Shown piece after piece: positions 25,018 to 32,772 of a stretch of 39,160 nt of DNA. Location: NCBI GenBank assembly GCA_036505615.1, contig DASXTB010000065.1, forward strand, positions 1 to 39,160. Reading direction: 5' to 3'. Positions within the stretch are counted from its first letter, which is position 1; each line of letters starts with the position of its first letter. The position numbers were made by a program, and so were the translations under genes. Source of the DNA: DASXTB01 sp036505615. GTDB taxonomy: Bacteria; Acidobacteriota; UBA6911; JACQSX01. The notes under the pieces are model-generated. The model was not told the origin of the DNA and ran no database searches. It worked only from the letters and a program-made list of their open reading frames with translations.

Positions 25018-25692
25018 ATGAGCACACGAGTTCTGTTGGTTCGCCATGGCGCAACCGTGCTGACGGCGGAGGACCGGTTTGCGGGTTCCTCCGACATTGC
25101 CTTGTCCGAAGTCGGAGAACACCAGGCATCGATGCTGGCAGGACGCCTGACGCAGATCGAAATTACCGCCGTTTATTCCAGCCCCATGAAGCGCACCATG
25201 CGCACCGCAGAAATCCTTGCGGCTCCCCATAAGCTAAAAGTAGAGCAGGTCAACGGCGTTCGCGAGATTGACCATGGCCGATGGGAACTGCACACGCGAG
25301 CGGAGGTGGAGAAAGAATTCAAGGAAGAGTACGAAGCGTGGGAGGAGGATCCTTTCACTTTTGCTCCCCAGGGCGGGGAATCAGGCCTTAGTGTTCTGGC
25401 TCGGGCTCTTCCGGCGCTTCGCGCTATTGTGCAGGAGCACTTGGGGCAAACGGTGTTGGTGGTATCGCACAAGGCGACCATCCGTCTTTTGATCGGCAGC
25501 TTTCTCGGATTCGATTTGCGCGGTTATCGTGACAGATTGGACCAACACCCCTGCTGTCTGAATGTCCTGGATTTCAAAGATGCAGCGCGCGCACGGTTGA
25601 TGTTGTTCAACGACATCTCGCATTACGAAGACCATCCCGAAACGCCAAAGGCCGCGCTGTCGAAATGGTGGGACGCTGCCGTAAAGCAGTAG
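25018..25692 (+). CDS. Histidine phosphatase family protein
   Basis: The 224-residue product has the phosphatase signature LLVRHGATVLTAEDRFAGSSD (catalytic His in RHG, residues 9-11). GVREIDHGRWE contributes the acid, and the second His lies in VVSHKATIRLLIG. The length and fold match the cobalamin-phosphatase/phosphoglycerate-mutase branch of single-domain enzymes. The exact substrate cannot be read; alpha-ribazole phosphate, a phosphoglycerate or another small phosphoester are options. It is alone on its strand, preceded and followed by repeats. Confidence 0.9.
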   Translation: MSTRVLLVRHGATVLTAEDRFAGSSDIALSEVGEHQASMLAGRLTQIEITAVYSSPMKRTMRTAEILAAPHKLKVEQVNGVREIDHGRWELHTRAEVEKEFKEEYEAWEEDPFTFAPQGGESGLSVLARALPALRAIVQEHLGQTVLVVSHKATIRLLIGSFLGFDLRGYRDRLDQHPCCLNVLDFKDAARARLMLFNDISHYEDHPETPKAALSKWWDAAVKQ

Positions 25693-25721
25693 GCACCGTC
25701 GCCTCTCACCGTGATAGCCAG

Positions 25722-25972
25722 CGTCAGAGCCCGGAGCGTAAGCGACGGGTCCTACCGGATGGCAAGAAAACGTCAGAGCCCGGAGCGTAAGCGACGGGTC
25801 CCGCCGGATTAAGTCGGCAATCCAAACGCTATTCTGGCAGCCGTTGGTAGTCCGGCAGGACCCGTCGCTTACGCTCCGGGCTCTGACGCTTTCGGAGCCG
25901 GGCCCGTCGCTGACGCTCCGGGCTCTGACGTTTTCGGAACCGGACCCGTGGCTGACGCTCCGGGCTCTGAGG
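25722..25972. repeat. Five-copy REP cluster, two direct and three inverted
   Basis: A 31-bp unit containing AGCCCGGAGCGTAAGCGACG occurs at 25722 and 25771, and inverted at 25858, 25900 and 25942. The three inverted copies have an exact 42-bp period. Each unit can pair with an opposite copy to form long hairpins. The cluster lies between the histidine phosphatase and the cold-shock gene (gap 25693-26124). Confidence 0.85.
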
Positions 25973-26061
25973 CTGGCAGTCTTATCCAGCGAAGGATTGA
26001 CAAAGGTCAGTGTCGGTGGTCCGGCGGCTGGGACAAAAAAGGTGATCTGCGGGCGGATTCC

Positions 26062-26104
26062 AAAAATAAAAAAGCCGCGGAAATCCTGGGAATTTCCACG
26101 GCTT
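26062..26104 (-). terminator. Rho-independent terminator of the cold-shock gene
   Basis: On the minus strand a 13-bp stem (26092-26104 with 26072-26084, one G-U pair) has a 7-nt loop. A U-rich tail of UUUUUUAUUUUU follows. It starts 20 nt after the cold-shock stop codon. Confidence 0.9.
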
Positions 26105-26124
26105 GAGATGCGAAAACGGAAAAG

Positions 26125-26331
26125 CTAAGCTTTGGTCACGTTCTCGGCCTGGTCCCCTTTGGGGCCACGGGTGACGGTGAATTCAACCATCTGCCCTTCG
26201 GTTAGTGTTCGAAAACCAGCACCTTGTATGGCCGAGTAGTGAACAAACACGTCCTCGCCAGAGGCGCGCTTGATGAAGCCAAAACCTTTTGCATCGTTAA
26301 ACCACTTTACTGTTCCTTGTTCTCTGTTCAT
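26125..26331 (-). CDS. Cold-shock protein (CSD family)
   Basis: The 68-residue product starts at ATG 26331, preceded by AAAGGA at 8-nt spacing. An open frame extends upstream but that stretch is the leader. MNREQGTVKWFNDAKGFGFI contains RNP1 (KGFGFI) and VFVHYSAI is RNP2, giving a complete OB-fold cold-shock domain. It binds single-stranded RNA or DNA and acts as an RNA chaperone or antiterminator. It is a single-gene unit with its own promoter, a leader of about 137 nt containing a terminator-like hairpin, and a strong 3' terminator. Leader control is therefore likely, as known for cspA-type genes. Confidence 0.96.
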   Translation of the reverse strand: MNREQGTVKWFNDAKGFGFIKRASGEDVFVHYSAIQGAGFRTLTEGQMVEFTVTRGPKGDQAENVTKA

Positions 26332-26389
26332 TTTTTTTCCTTTGTTCCTGAGTGTTAATTGTTTTGCTTGTCCGTTTTCGTAAACATTC

Positions 26390-26436
26390 AACCAACAAAA
26401 AAAGAGCTGCAGTTTCCCAGGATCCTGCAGCTCTTT
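26390..26436 (-). promoter_or_regulatory. Terminator-like hairpin in the cold-shock gene leader
   Basis: A perfect 12-bp stem (AAAGAGCTGCAG at 26425-26436 read on the minus strand, partner 26401-26412) encloses a 12-nt loop. A run of seven U follows in the minus-strand transcript, so it can act as an intrinsic terminator or attenuator about 70 nt ahead of the start codon. Its loop is complementary over 10 nt to the loop of the 3' terminator (26083-26092). It could also terminate read-through from the upstream polyketide synthase gene. Confidence 0.75.
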
Positions 26437-26475
26437 GTGTTTCCTTGTTACAAAAACCTGATCAAGACCATTGCG

Positions 26476-26504
26476 ATTGTAAGGGAATAAAGCGGAATTA
26501 GCAA
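26476..26504 (-). promoter_or_regulatory. Sigma-70-type promoter for the cold-shock gene
   Basis: On the minus strand TTGCTA (26499-26504) and TACAAT (26476-26481) are spaced by exactly 17 nt. Transcription would start near 26469, giving a leader of about 137 nt. The -10 box matches consensus at five of six positions, the -35 box at four of six. Confidence 0.65.
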
Positions 26505-26632
26505 CAAAAAAGTTTCTCGCTGTGGACAACGTGATCGCGGAATCCTTCCTGCATTAAAAGATTGATTCACTTTTTTTGGAATCCGAGCCGTACAGGCGGG
26601 GACGCGATTTTGAAAAAAAGGGAGAGGGGGCT

Positions 26633-26654
26633 GAGACGGCCCTCAGGCCGTCTC
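26633..26654. repeat. GAGACGGCC hairpin repeat
   Basis: GAGACGGCC-CTCA-GGCCGTCTC is a perfect 9-bp stem with a 4-nt loop, just past the polyketide synthase stop. The surrounding 26527-26660 segment resembles 12127-12205. Another member lies at 38820-38840. Confidence 0.75.
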
Positions 26655-26695
26655 TGCGCTCCCAAAATGTAGAAAAGCCAGCTGAAAGCTGAGAG

Positions 26696-27760
26696 CTAGA
26701 ATCTAACCAGCGCCAGTTCGGCGGCAAACCCGGGACCCATGGCGGCAACCAAACCGATCTGTCCTTCGGCCGGATGGCCGTGATCGATAGCATCCTTAAG
26801 CACAAACAATACCGACGCGGAGGAAACATTTCCGTAACACCGCAAGACGTGGCGGCTGAAGCGCAGCGCTTCGGGCGGCAACTGGAAAACCTCCTGATAG
26901 GCGCTCAGGATCTTAGGACCCCCTGGATGAAAAATACAATATTCAATATCTGAAAGTTCCATCTGCTCGCTTTTCAGGAATCGATCCACAATCTGGGGAA
27001 GATAATCATGCACGTACCTGGCTACTTCAGGCGAAAGGATCAATTCCAGACCATTGCTTGTAACGTCCCAGCCCATCACATCCAGCGAGTCCGGAATCAG
27101 CTCGGAATGGGCGGCCAGAATTTGCGGGCCCTTAGTTTCCTTTTCCGCTCCATCCACCATCAAGGCAGCAACTCCGTCACCGAAAAGCGAGGTTGCCACC
27201 AGGTTCCTCGGGCTGAAGTCGCCCTTCTGAAACGTCTGCCCGCAAAGTTCCACGCACAGGATCAGAGTTCGTGACTGAGGGTAAGCCAGCGCAAAATCGC
27301 GCGCATGGGCCAAGGCATTGACTCCTCCGGCGCAGCCAATGCCGAAGATGGGGCTGCGGCGGATGTTGGCCCGCAGACCGATGCGGTTGTACAGATGTGC
27401 CTCCAGGCTGGGCGTCATGACCCCGGTCGTGGTGACGTAAATGACGTGGTTGATGGAATCAATCGGGTCACCGGCAAGCGCCTGCTGGATGGCTTGCGAG
27501 CTTAGAGCGACGGCCTGTTCAAGAAAGTCTTTGTTGCGCTGCTCGAAATCCCGCGAAGCCAGGTAGTAATCAGGCGGAAAACAGAAGTGGCGGAACTCAA
27601 CTTCGGCATTGTCGAAAATCTGCAACAACAACTCGATCCTCGGAATCTCCTGAAAGTAGGCCTGGGACATTTCTTTTATCTTGGCCTGGGGCAGGCGAAA
27701 CTGGGGAACCGCAGTCGTAAGGGACGCAATACACGGCATCCCTCCAGAGGCTGGAATCAT
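26696..27760 (-). CDS. Type III polyketide synthase (chalcone/stilbene synthase-like)
   Basis: The 354-residue thiolase-fold enzyme has the catalytic triad C143 (FGIGCAGGV), H278 (FHPGG) and N311 (CYGNVSSAS), with the expected spacing. It condenses an acyl-CoA starter with malonyl-CoA units; bacterial members make alkylpyrones, alkylresorcinols or tetrahydroxynaphthalene. No tailoring methyltransferase or oxidase is adjacent, so the product cannot be named. Start at ATG 27760 has a distant AAGGGG; an internal ATG at 27739 directly follows GGAGGG but is too close for it. It is separate from the NAD gene upstream. Confidence 0.9.
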   Translation of the reverse strand: MIPASGGMPCIASLTTAVPQFRLPQAKIKEMSQAYFQEIPRIELLLQIFDNAEVEFRHFCFPPDYYLASRDFEQRNKDFLEQAVALSSQAIQQALAGDPIDSINHVIYVTTTGVMTPSLEAHLYNRIGLRANIRRSPIFGIGCAGGVNALAHARDFALAYPQSRTLILCVELCGQTFQKGDFSPRNLVATSLFGDGVAALMVDGAEKETKGPQILAAHSELIPDSLDVMGWDVTSNGLELILSPEVARYVHDYLPQIVDRFLKSEQMELSDIEYCIFHPGGPKILSAYQEVFQLPPEALRFSRHVLRCYGNVSSASVLFVLKDAIDHGHPAEGQIGLVAAMGPGFAAELALVRF

Positions 27761-27962
27761 AGAGTTTTAGACGTCCCCTTTCCTTGAGCCTAGCCGAGAT
27801 GCAGTTGGCGCGCAAGTGGAGGAATGTCAAAGGATTGTCAAATGACGAATTTCCAATCTACCGAGCCGCGAGCGGACCCGCGATCGATCAAATCAGAGAA
27901 AGCTCAAACTTTGCGCTGCGAGTGTCCGCTTGCTTACCCGGATTATTCACAATGTGAGTTGT

Positions 27963-29351
27963 TCACACTCGCGCTTTCCGTCGTCTGCGCGAAGGAAGAT
28001 TTTCTTTCAGCTTCTTGTACTCCTCTTCCAAACGAGGGCTGAATTGAACGGGGTAAGTATCAGCATCACGCAGTCGACGAACTCTGTCGGGTAACCGCAG
28101 GACTTCTTGACGCGCGTAGTTCTGTATCTCTGTAATCTGTGGCAGAGGTGAGACCAGCTTACCTTTCTCGAGGATCAGCTTCAGCAGCCTCTGCCCCTGC
28201 GCCGGTTCGGTCTCGATGATAATCTGGTCTTGAACGTAACTTTGCCCCTCAATGAATCGAACCACCTGCTTGGAGAAAGGATAGGTCGCTTTCTCGGCGC
28301 TGGCTTTCATAGTGGGAATTCGCTTCCCTCCGGCGATGCGTTCAGCCAGCTTATAGACCAGGTTCACGCTGGGAGCGTCTCCGGAAATGACAAGGTCTGT
28401 TCCTACCCCGAAGCTGTCGATGGGCAATCGCTTTTGAGCGATTTCCAAAATCTTCTGTTCGTTTAAATCGCCACTGGCAACGATCTGGGCCTCCGTGTGC
28501 CCGGCCTCGTCTAGAATCCTCCTGACTTCAGGGGCCAGTTTGAAAAAATCTCCGCTGTCGAGCCGCACACCGGGGATTTTCGCGTTCAGACGCCCCACCA
28601 GTTGCGCAGCCTGGAGTGTATCGTAGGTGTCCAGCAGCATCACCGTGTGCTTGGGGAAGATGCGGCGGAAACTCTCGAAGGCTGCCTCCTCCGAATCAAA
28701 TTGCATCACCCAAGAGTGCGCCATGGTTCCAAACACCGGGATGCCCCACTGCTGCCCTGCCAGAACGTTGGAGGTCCCAAGGCATCCTCCAATGAAGCAG
28801 GCGCGCGCGGCCAGCAGCCCGGCCTGAGGGCCGTGAGCGCGGCGCGTGCCAAAATCAATCACAGATTTTCCCGCGGCGGCCAGCGCCAGACGCGCCGCCT
28901 TGCTGGCCACCATCGTCTGGTAACTGAGGATCGAAAGCAGGTAAGTTTCCAGGATTTGAGCGTCGGGCGCGGGCGCCTTTAATCGCAAGATCGGTTCTTG
29001 CGGAAAAAACGGCGTGCCTTCCGGCATTGCCCAAACGTCTCCGCGAAACTCGAAACTGGTCAGATAGCGAAAAAAAGAATCATCGACCGAAGCAAACACG
29101 GGAAGCCGGCGCAAATATTCGATTTGATCGGCCCAGAACCGAATCCCCTGCAGGTATTCAACCGCCTGCTCCAGTCCTGCCGTTATCAGGAACGACCGAT
29201 TCGGTGGCAGGCGCCGGCAAAAAACCTCAAAGGTGCAATCCTCGGTGATTCCGTGCTTCAGATAGGCGGCTGCCATCGTGAGTTCGTAAAGGTCGGTCAG
29301 CAGCCCGAGGTTCGAAGGAGTTACAAACCCTTTAGGATTGATGGAGTCCAT
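27963..29351 (-). CDS. pncB: Nicotinate phosphoribosyltransferase
   Basis: Start chosen at ATG 29351; a TTG at 29366 would add five residues. The 462-residue product has LLTDLYELTMAAAYLKHG at its N-terminus, GTRRAHGPQAGL in the middle, VRLDSGDFFKLAPEVRRIL, and SFGVGTDLVISGD, all hallmarks of the enzyme. It converts nicotinate and PRPP to nicotinate mononucleotide in NAD salvage, in the cytoplasm. The Lys-Arg-rich C-terminus (SRRRRKARV) is a small extension. The leader region contains inverted 7- and 8-bp repeats. Confidence 0.95.
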   Translation of the reverse strand: MDSINPKGFVTPSNLGLLTDLYELTMAAAYLKHGITEDCTFEVFCRRLPPNRSFLITAGLEQAVEYLQGIRFWADQIEYLRRLPVFASVDDSFFRYLTSFEFRGDVWAMPEGTPFFPQEPILRLKAPAPDAQILETYLLSILSYQTMVASKAARLALAAAGKSVIDFGTRRAHGPQAGLLAARACFIGGCLGTSNVLAGQQWGIPVFGTMAHSWVMQFDSEEAAFESFRRIFPKHTVMLLDTYDTLQAAQLVGRLNAKIPGVRLDSGDFFKLAPEVRRILDEAGHTEAQIVASGDLNEQKILEIAQKRLPIDSFGVGTDLVISGDAPSVNLVYKLAERIAGGKRIPTMKASAEKATYPFSKQVVRFIEGQSYVQDQIIIETEPAQGQRLLKLILEKGKLVSPLPQITEIQNYARQEVLRLPDRVRRLRDADTYPVQFSPRLEEEYKKLKENLPSRRRRKARV

Positions 29352-29366
29352 CGCTTTGCTAGTCAA

Positions 29367-29513
29367 CGGTCATCAGTCATCGGTTATCGGTCATCTGGTC
29401 AGCAGGTCAATAGGTCCGCACGTCGACAGGTCAGGTCCGCACTCTAACGTGTGATGTTGACTTGCTGACCTGCTGACCTGATGACCGATGACTGTTGACT
29501 GATGACCAATGAC
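29367..29513. repeat. Opposed 7/8-bp tandem arrays between pncB and purB
   Basis: CGGTCAT/CAGTCAT heptamers (29367-29394) and GTCAGCAG/GGTC-type units continue to about 29440. Opposed TGCTGACC octamers and GATGACC heptamers occupy 29462-29513. The arms can form a long imperfect hairpin spanning nearly the entire intergenic gap. Confidence 0.8.
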
Positions 29514-29536
29514 GCTTGTTCCCTTTTGCAGTAGGC

Positions 29537-30832
29537 TCACGATCCGAACACACGTTTGAAGACCTTATCCACGTTTCGAAAATAATGGTCACGGCTGAAG
29601 ACCTGCTTGATCTCCTCGACGCTGAGCCACGCGGAAATATCGGGATCCTGTTCCACTAGTTTTTGAAAGTCGAGATTTTCATCCCAGGACTCTAAGGCAT
29701 TCCTTTGCACCCAGCGATAAGCTTCATCTCGAAGCACGCCCTTTCTGCTCAGCTCCAGCAAGACTTGTCCGGAATAGATGCCCCCCCGCGAGAGATTCAG
29801 GTTTTCCATCATTCTCGCTTCATTCACACAGAGCCCCGATAGAACACGATTGATTTGCCGTGTCATGTAATGCGCCAAAATCGTTGCGTCCGGGAAGATA
29901 ATCCGTTCGGCCGAGGAATGGGAAATATCACGTTCATGCCACAAAGCGATATTTTCCAGCGCCGTCACCAGGTGGCCGCGCAGCACACGGCTCAACCCGC
30001 TGATCTGTTCGCAGGTGACCGGGTTTCTCTTGTGCGGCATGGCAGACGACCCTTTCTGCTTTTCGCTGAAAGGTTCCTGCACCTCTCCCACCTCGGTGCG
30101 CTGCAGGTGGCGGATTTCCGTGGCAATCTTGTCGTAAGTAGCTCCCAGGATAGCCAGGCTGGCGATAAATTCCGCATGGCGGTCTCGCTGCAATGTCTGT
30201 GAGCTGACCTCGGCAAAGTCGATCCCCAGGCGCCTGCACACGCGCTCTTCTAAATCCGGCGGAAGATGCGCAAACGTCCCCACGGCTCCGGATATCTTTC
30301 CGCAGGCGACTGCTTTTACGGCAGCGTCGAAGCGCCGCAAATTGCGCTGCATTTCCGAGTACCAAAGGGCAAATTTCAGGCCCAGCGTGGTCGGCTCGGC
30401 ATGCATTCCGTGGGTGCGCCCGATCATGGGCGTCTTGCGATAACGTTCGGCCTGCGCCCGGAGGGTCTGCTGCAGCTTTTCCATTTCGCGGCGAATCAGG
30501 CCTGCGGCTTCCTTGAATTGCAGCGCCTGCGCCGTATCTACCACATCGGTTGAGGTCAAACCCAGATGGATGTAGCGCGAAGCATCGCCCACATTTTCCG
30601 CAACCGAAGTGAGAAAGGCGATCATATCGTGCTTTACTTCTTTTTCAATCTCCAGGATGCGAGCGACTGAAAATCGCGCCTTCTTCTTAATCTCATCCAA
30701 GGCCGCTTTTGGGATTTCTCCTCGCTCCGCCAGCTCCTCACAGACGGCAATCTCCACATCCAGCCATTTTTGAAACTTGTTTTCGTCCGACCAGATGCGC
30801 TCCATTTCCGGGAGCGTGTAGCGGGGAATCAT
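29537..30832 (-). CDS. purB: Adenylosuccinate lyase
   Basis: Start at ATG 30832 gives 431 residues beginning MIPRYTLPEMERIW, the usual N-terminus; an upstream TTG would only add residues inside the preceding gene. Family motifs include HLGLTSTDVVDTA, IGRTHGMHAEPTTLG and the signature SSAMPHKRNP with the catalytic loop Ser. It catalyses two fumarate-releasing steps in purine synthesis. The stop of the upstream metallo-hydrolase overlaps the start (TGATG), indicating translational coupling. Confidence 0.97.
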   Translation of the reverse strand: MIPRYTLPEMERIWSDENKFQKWLDVEIAVCEELAERGEIPKAALDEIKKKARFSVARILEIEKEVKHDMIAFLTSVAENVGDASRYIHLGLTSTDVVDTAQALQFKEAAGLIRREMEKLQQTLRAQAERYRKTPMIGRTHGMHAEPTTLGLKFALWYSEMQRNLRRFDAAVKAVACGKISGAVGTFAHLPPDLEERVCRRLGIDFAEVSSQTLQRDRHAEFIASLAILGATYDKIATEIRHLQRTEVGEVQEPFSEKQKGSSAMPHKRNPVTCEQISGLSRVLRGHLVTALENIALWHERDISHSSAERIIFPDATILAHYMTRQINRVLSGLCVNEARMMENLNLSRGGIYSGQVLLELSRKGVLRDEAYRWVQRNALESWDENLDFQKLVEQDPDISAWLSVEEIKQVFSRDHYFRNVDKVFKRVFGS

Positions 30833-31617
30833 CAGAAGTGCAACGTCTCGGCAGGGCAATCCTGATTTGCCATCCGAAGGTGAGAGCCAAAAAGAGAGCG
30901 CTGAGACCGCGATCGCAACGCGCGCTCGGCTGAAAAGCGGGCAATCTCGGGGTGGTTATTCACCTGGCTGATGTGAGCCAGGACTATGTATTCAGCACAA
31001 CCGTCGTATTGACCGGCGAGGAAATCTCCTGTAGCTGAATTGGAAAGATGTCCCTGTGCGCTCATCACACGCTGCTTGATGATCCACGGATAGGGTCCCA
31101 CTCGCAGCATCTCTACATCATGATTGGATTCCAGGATCAGGCAGTGGCTATCGCGGATTTCCCTGCAAATGGCCGGTGTCAGCTCTCCCAAATCAACCAG
31201 CAGCGAGATCTTGATTTCCTCAACCACGACGGTAAAAGCGACCGGTTCAGCGGCATCGTGAGAAACCAAGACGGGATGGACCACAAAGTCCTGAAATTCA
31301 GTGGAGAACCCCGGACGCAAGATCTGCAGCGGAGCGATGCTGTCTTTGACTCTTGCCGCACGTCGAGTGCCTTCAGTCATAAAGACCGGTCGCGGGAATT
31401 CCTTGCAAAAATTACGCAAACCGCCGATATGGTCAGCGTGCTCGTGGGAAATAAAGATGGCGTCGATTGTCTCGGGAGCGACGTTTACTTGCCTAAGTCG
31501 GTCGAGGGTCTCACTCTTGCTGAAACCGATATCGAACAACAAGCGGCTGCGCGAGCCGGAGATCAGGACCGCGTTACCAGAGCTTCCGCTTCCCAGGATG
31601 TTGACGGCAACAGCCAT
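30832..31617 (-). CDS. MBL-fold metallo-hydrolase, YycJ/WalJ-like
   Basis: The 261-residue product has GSGSSGNAVLI and the metal-binding motif H58-E-H60-A-D62-H63. The later conserved histidines are in SHDAAEPV and LAHISQVNNH. This pattern matches the YycJ group, which in Firmicutes acts with the WalKR system or as a DNA exonuclease. Its stop overlaps the purB start (TGATG). No promoter or terminator separates the two. It has no signal peptide, so it is cytoplasmic. Confidence 0.9.
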   Translation of the reverse strand: MAVAVNILGSGSSGNAVLISGSRSRLLFDIGFSKSETLDRLRQVNVAPETIDAIFISHEHADHIGGLRNFCKEFPRPVFMTEGTRRAARVKDSIAPLQILRPGFSTEFQDFVVHPVLVSHDAAEPVAFTVVVEEIKISLLVDLGELTPAICREIRDSHCLILESNHDVEMLRVGPYPWIIKQRVMSAQGHLSNSATGDFLAGQYDGCAEYIVLAHISQVNNHPEIARFSAERALRSRSQRSLFGSHLRMANQDCPAETLHF

Positions 31618-31680
31618 CGGCCTCCTCGACTGTTCAACACTGATAGCACAAAAGACGGCGGGGATGAAGCGGATAAAGCA

Positions 31681-31773
31681 GAGCGGGAGAGAGGGAGAGT
31701 GGGAGAGCGGGAGAGCGGGAGTGGGAGAGTGGGGAGTGGGGGAGTGGGAGAGTGGGGGAATAGGAGAGGAGAG
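31681..31773. repeat. Long 8-bp tandem array (GAGCGGGA family)
   Basis: About eleven degenerate units such as GAGCGGGA, GAGTGGGA and GAGTGGGG run uninterrupted. The same family is found inside the PSCyt1 gene and inside rlmN. Confidence 0.85.
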
Positions 31774-31799
31774 AGAGGAGAGCGAGATTGTTAGGATGT

Positions 31800-32086
31800 C
31801 TGGGAGCCCGTTCCAGCGACGCGGGACGGGCGCTGGAGTTTCTCATTTTGGGAGCGCCTCGGCGCGCCCTGGAGTTTCTACATCTTCTCGGTCCTTGAAA
31901 GCGGCCGGCCGCTTTTTGGCTGGGCGGAAGAATAAAGCCCAGGGCGGAGCTTGCGCAGCCCTGGGACTGCTGACCATTTCTGCCGCCCGCCCCAAAAAAC
32001 GGGCCGGGCCGGTTTGAGTAGCATGATCGGCCGTCCCAGGGTCCGTCCCGAGCGCTAGTCCGCCTATGCGAGCTTAGAAAATGTAG
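31800..32086. repeat. Cluster of unrelated palindromes
   Basis: Includes AAAGCGGCCGGCCGCTTT, a perfect 18-bp palindrome (31898-31915), a CCCAGGGC-family hairpin (31937-31965), and GCCCG-CGGGC stems near 31980-32010. GGAGTTTCTACAT (31863-31875) is repeated inverted near 32081-32093. No coding sequence is present. The cluster ends where the kinase fragment begins. Confidence 0.6.
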
Positions 32087-32386
32087 AAACTCCGCGGGAC
32101 TCAGCCGGCATGGCGGCGCGATGGAAAGGAGCTGTTCTACCTGACAGTGGATGGAAAATTGATGGCCGTGGATGTAAAGCTTGGTTCTACCTTCGAAGCG
32201 GTTATTCCGAAATTGCTTTTTCAGGCGCGTATTCCTACTGCAATGGTAGGCGCCTTTCGAAATTACTACGTGGCTTCCGCCGAGGGCCGGCGCTTTCTCT
32301 TCTACTCACCGATTGAGGGATCCGGTACTTCTCAGATCACTCCGATCACCGTCGTGCTCAACTGGACAGCCGGGTTGAAGCGGTAA
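32087..32386 (+). pseudogene. C-terminal remnant of a WD40/TolB-type protein (probably a serine/threonine kinase)
   Basis: After an in-frame TAG (32084-32086) the frame encodes RGTQPAWRRDGKELFYLTVDGKL followed by AVDVK and ending PITVVLNWTAGLKR. By recollection this is the usual C-terminus of the long kinase proteins with beta-propeller sensors in Acidobacteriota. Only about 99 codons remain; everything upstream is replaced by palindromic repeats. There is no ribosome site or plausible start. It is a truncated relic. Confidence 0.7.
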
Positions 32387-32390
32387 CTCT

Positions 32391-32430
32391 ATTGCGGATT
32401 TCGGATTGCGGATTTCGGATTTCGGAATAG
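32391..32430. repeat. 7-bp repeat remnant (GGATTGC/GGATTTC)
   Basis: Degenerate heptamers directly after the kinase-remnant stop codon, same family as the arrays at 35215-35627. Confidence 0.7.
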
Positions 32431-32606
32431 TCCGAATGCGGAATGGCGAATGTGGAACTCGACTTCAGCGTCCAGTGGAATAAGCGGACAGTCGAGTTCG
32501 GAATGAATTGAGCAGGTTTGCGGCTCGGGTTTTAGTCCTTTCTTTGCCTCGTAAACTGGCGTAACGTTGTGTCCGCAGTGTCCTTTGTGGTTTCAATCCT
32601 TTCTTG

Positions 32607-32753
32607 ACCACCAAGGACACAAAGGACACAGCGTCAATGCGGTCCTTACTGCCTTCCGCCCACTGCCTTCCGCCTACTGCCTTCTGTTTCCCGTCGCCGT
32701 GTCTCCTCGTCCCCGTGTCTCCTTGTCCCCTTGTCTCCCCGTCCCCGCGTCCG
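32607..32753. repeat. Adjacent 9-, 7- and 8-bp tandem arrays before rlmN
   Basis: In order: 9-bp units CCAAGGACA, CAAAGGACA (about 32613-32632); six heptamers ACTGCCT/TCCGCCC (32648-32689); seven octamers CGTGTCTC, CTCGTCCC and similar (32698-32753). The last ends 19 nt before the rlmN start. The rest of the gap 31618-32772 is described under the neighbouring repeat and pseudogene entries. Confidence 0.8.
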
Positions 32754-32772
32754 TTTGTTAGAATGGTCTTGA

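Noticed and set aside
25720..25980. Regularly spaced repeats resembling a CRISPR array
   Set aside because: Only five units in mixed orientation, spacers of about 11 bp in the regular part, and no cas genes. It is a REP-type cluster.
25844..26128. 94-residue open frame with a 14-residue repeat
   Set aside because: It is produced by the 42-bp repeat period, has no ribosome site and runs through the cold-shock terminator.
26332..26529. 66-residue N-terminal extension of the cold-shock protein
   Set aside because: The extension covers the promoter and leader hairpin. The internal ATG has a ribosome site and gives the standard 68-residue protein.
31898..31915. 18-bp perfect palindrome as an operator
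   Set aside because: It lies inside a palindrome-rich repeat cluster with no adjacent promoter or regulator gene, so a regulatory role is not supported.
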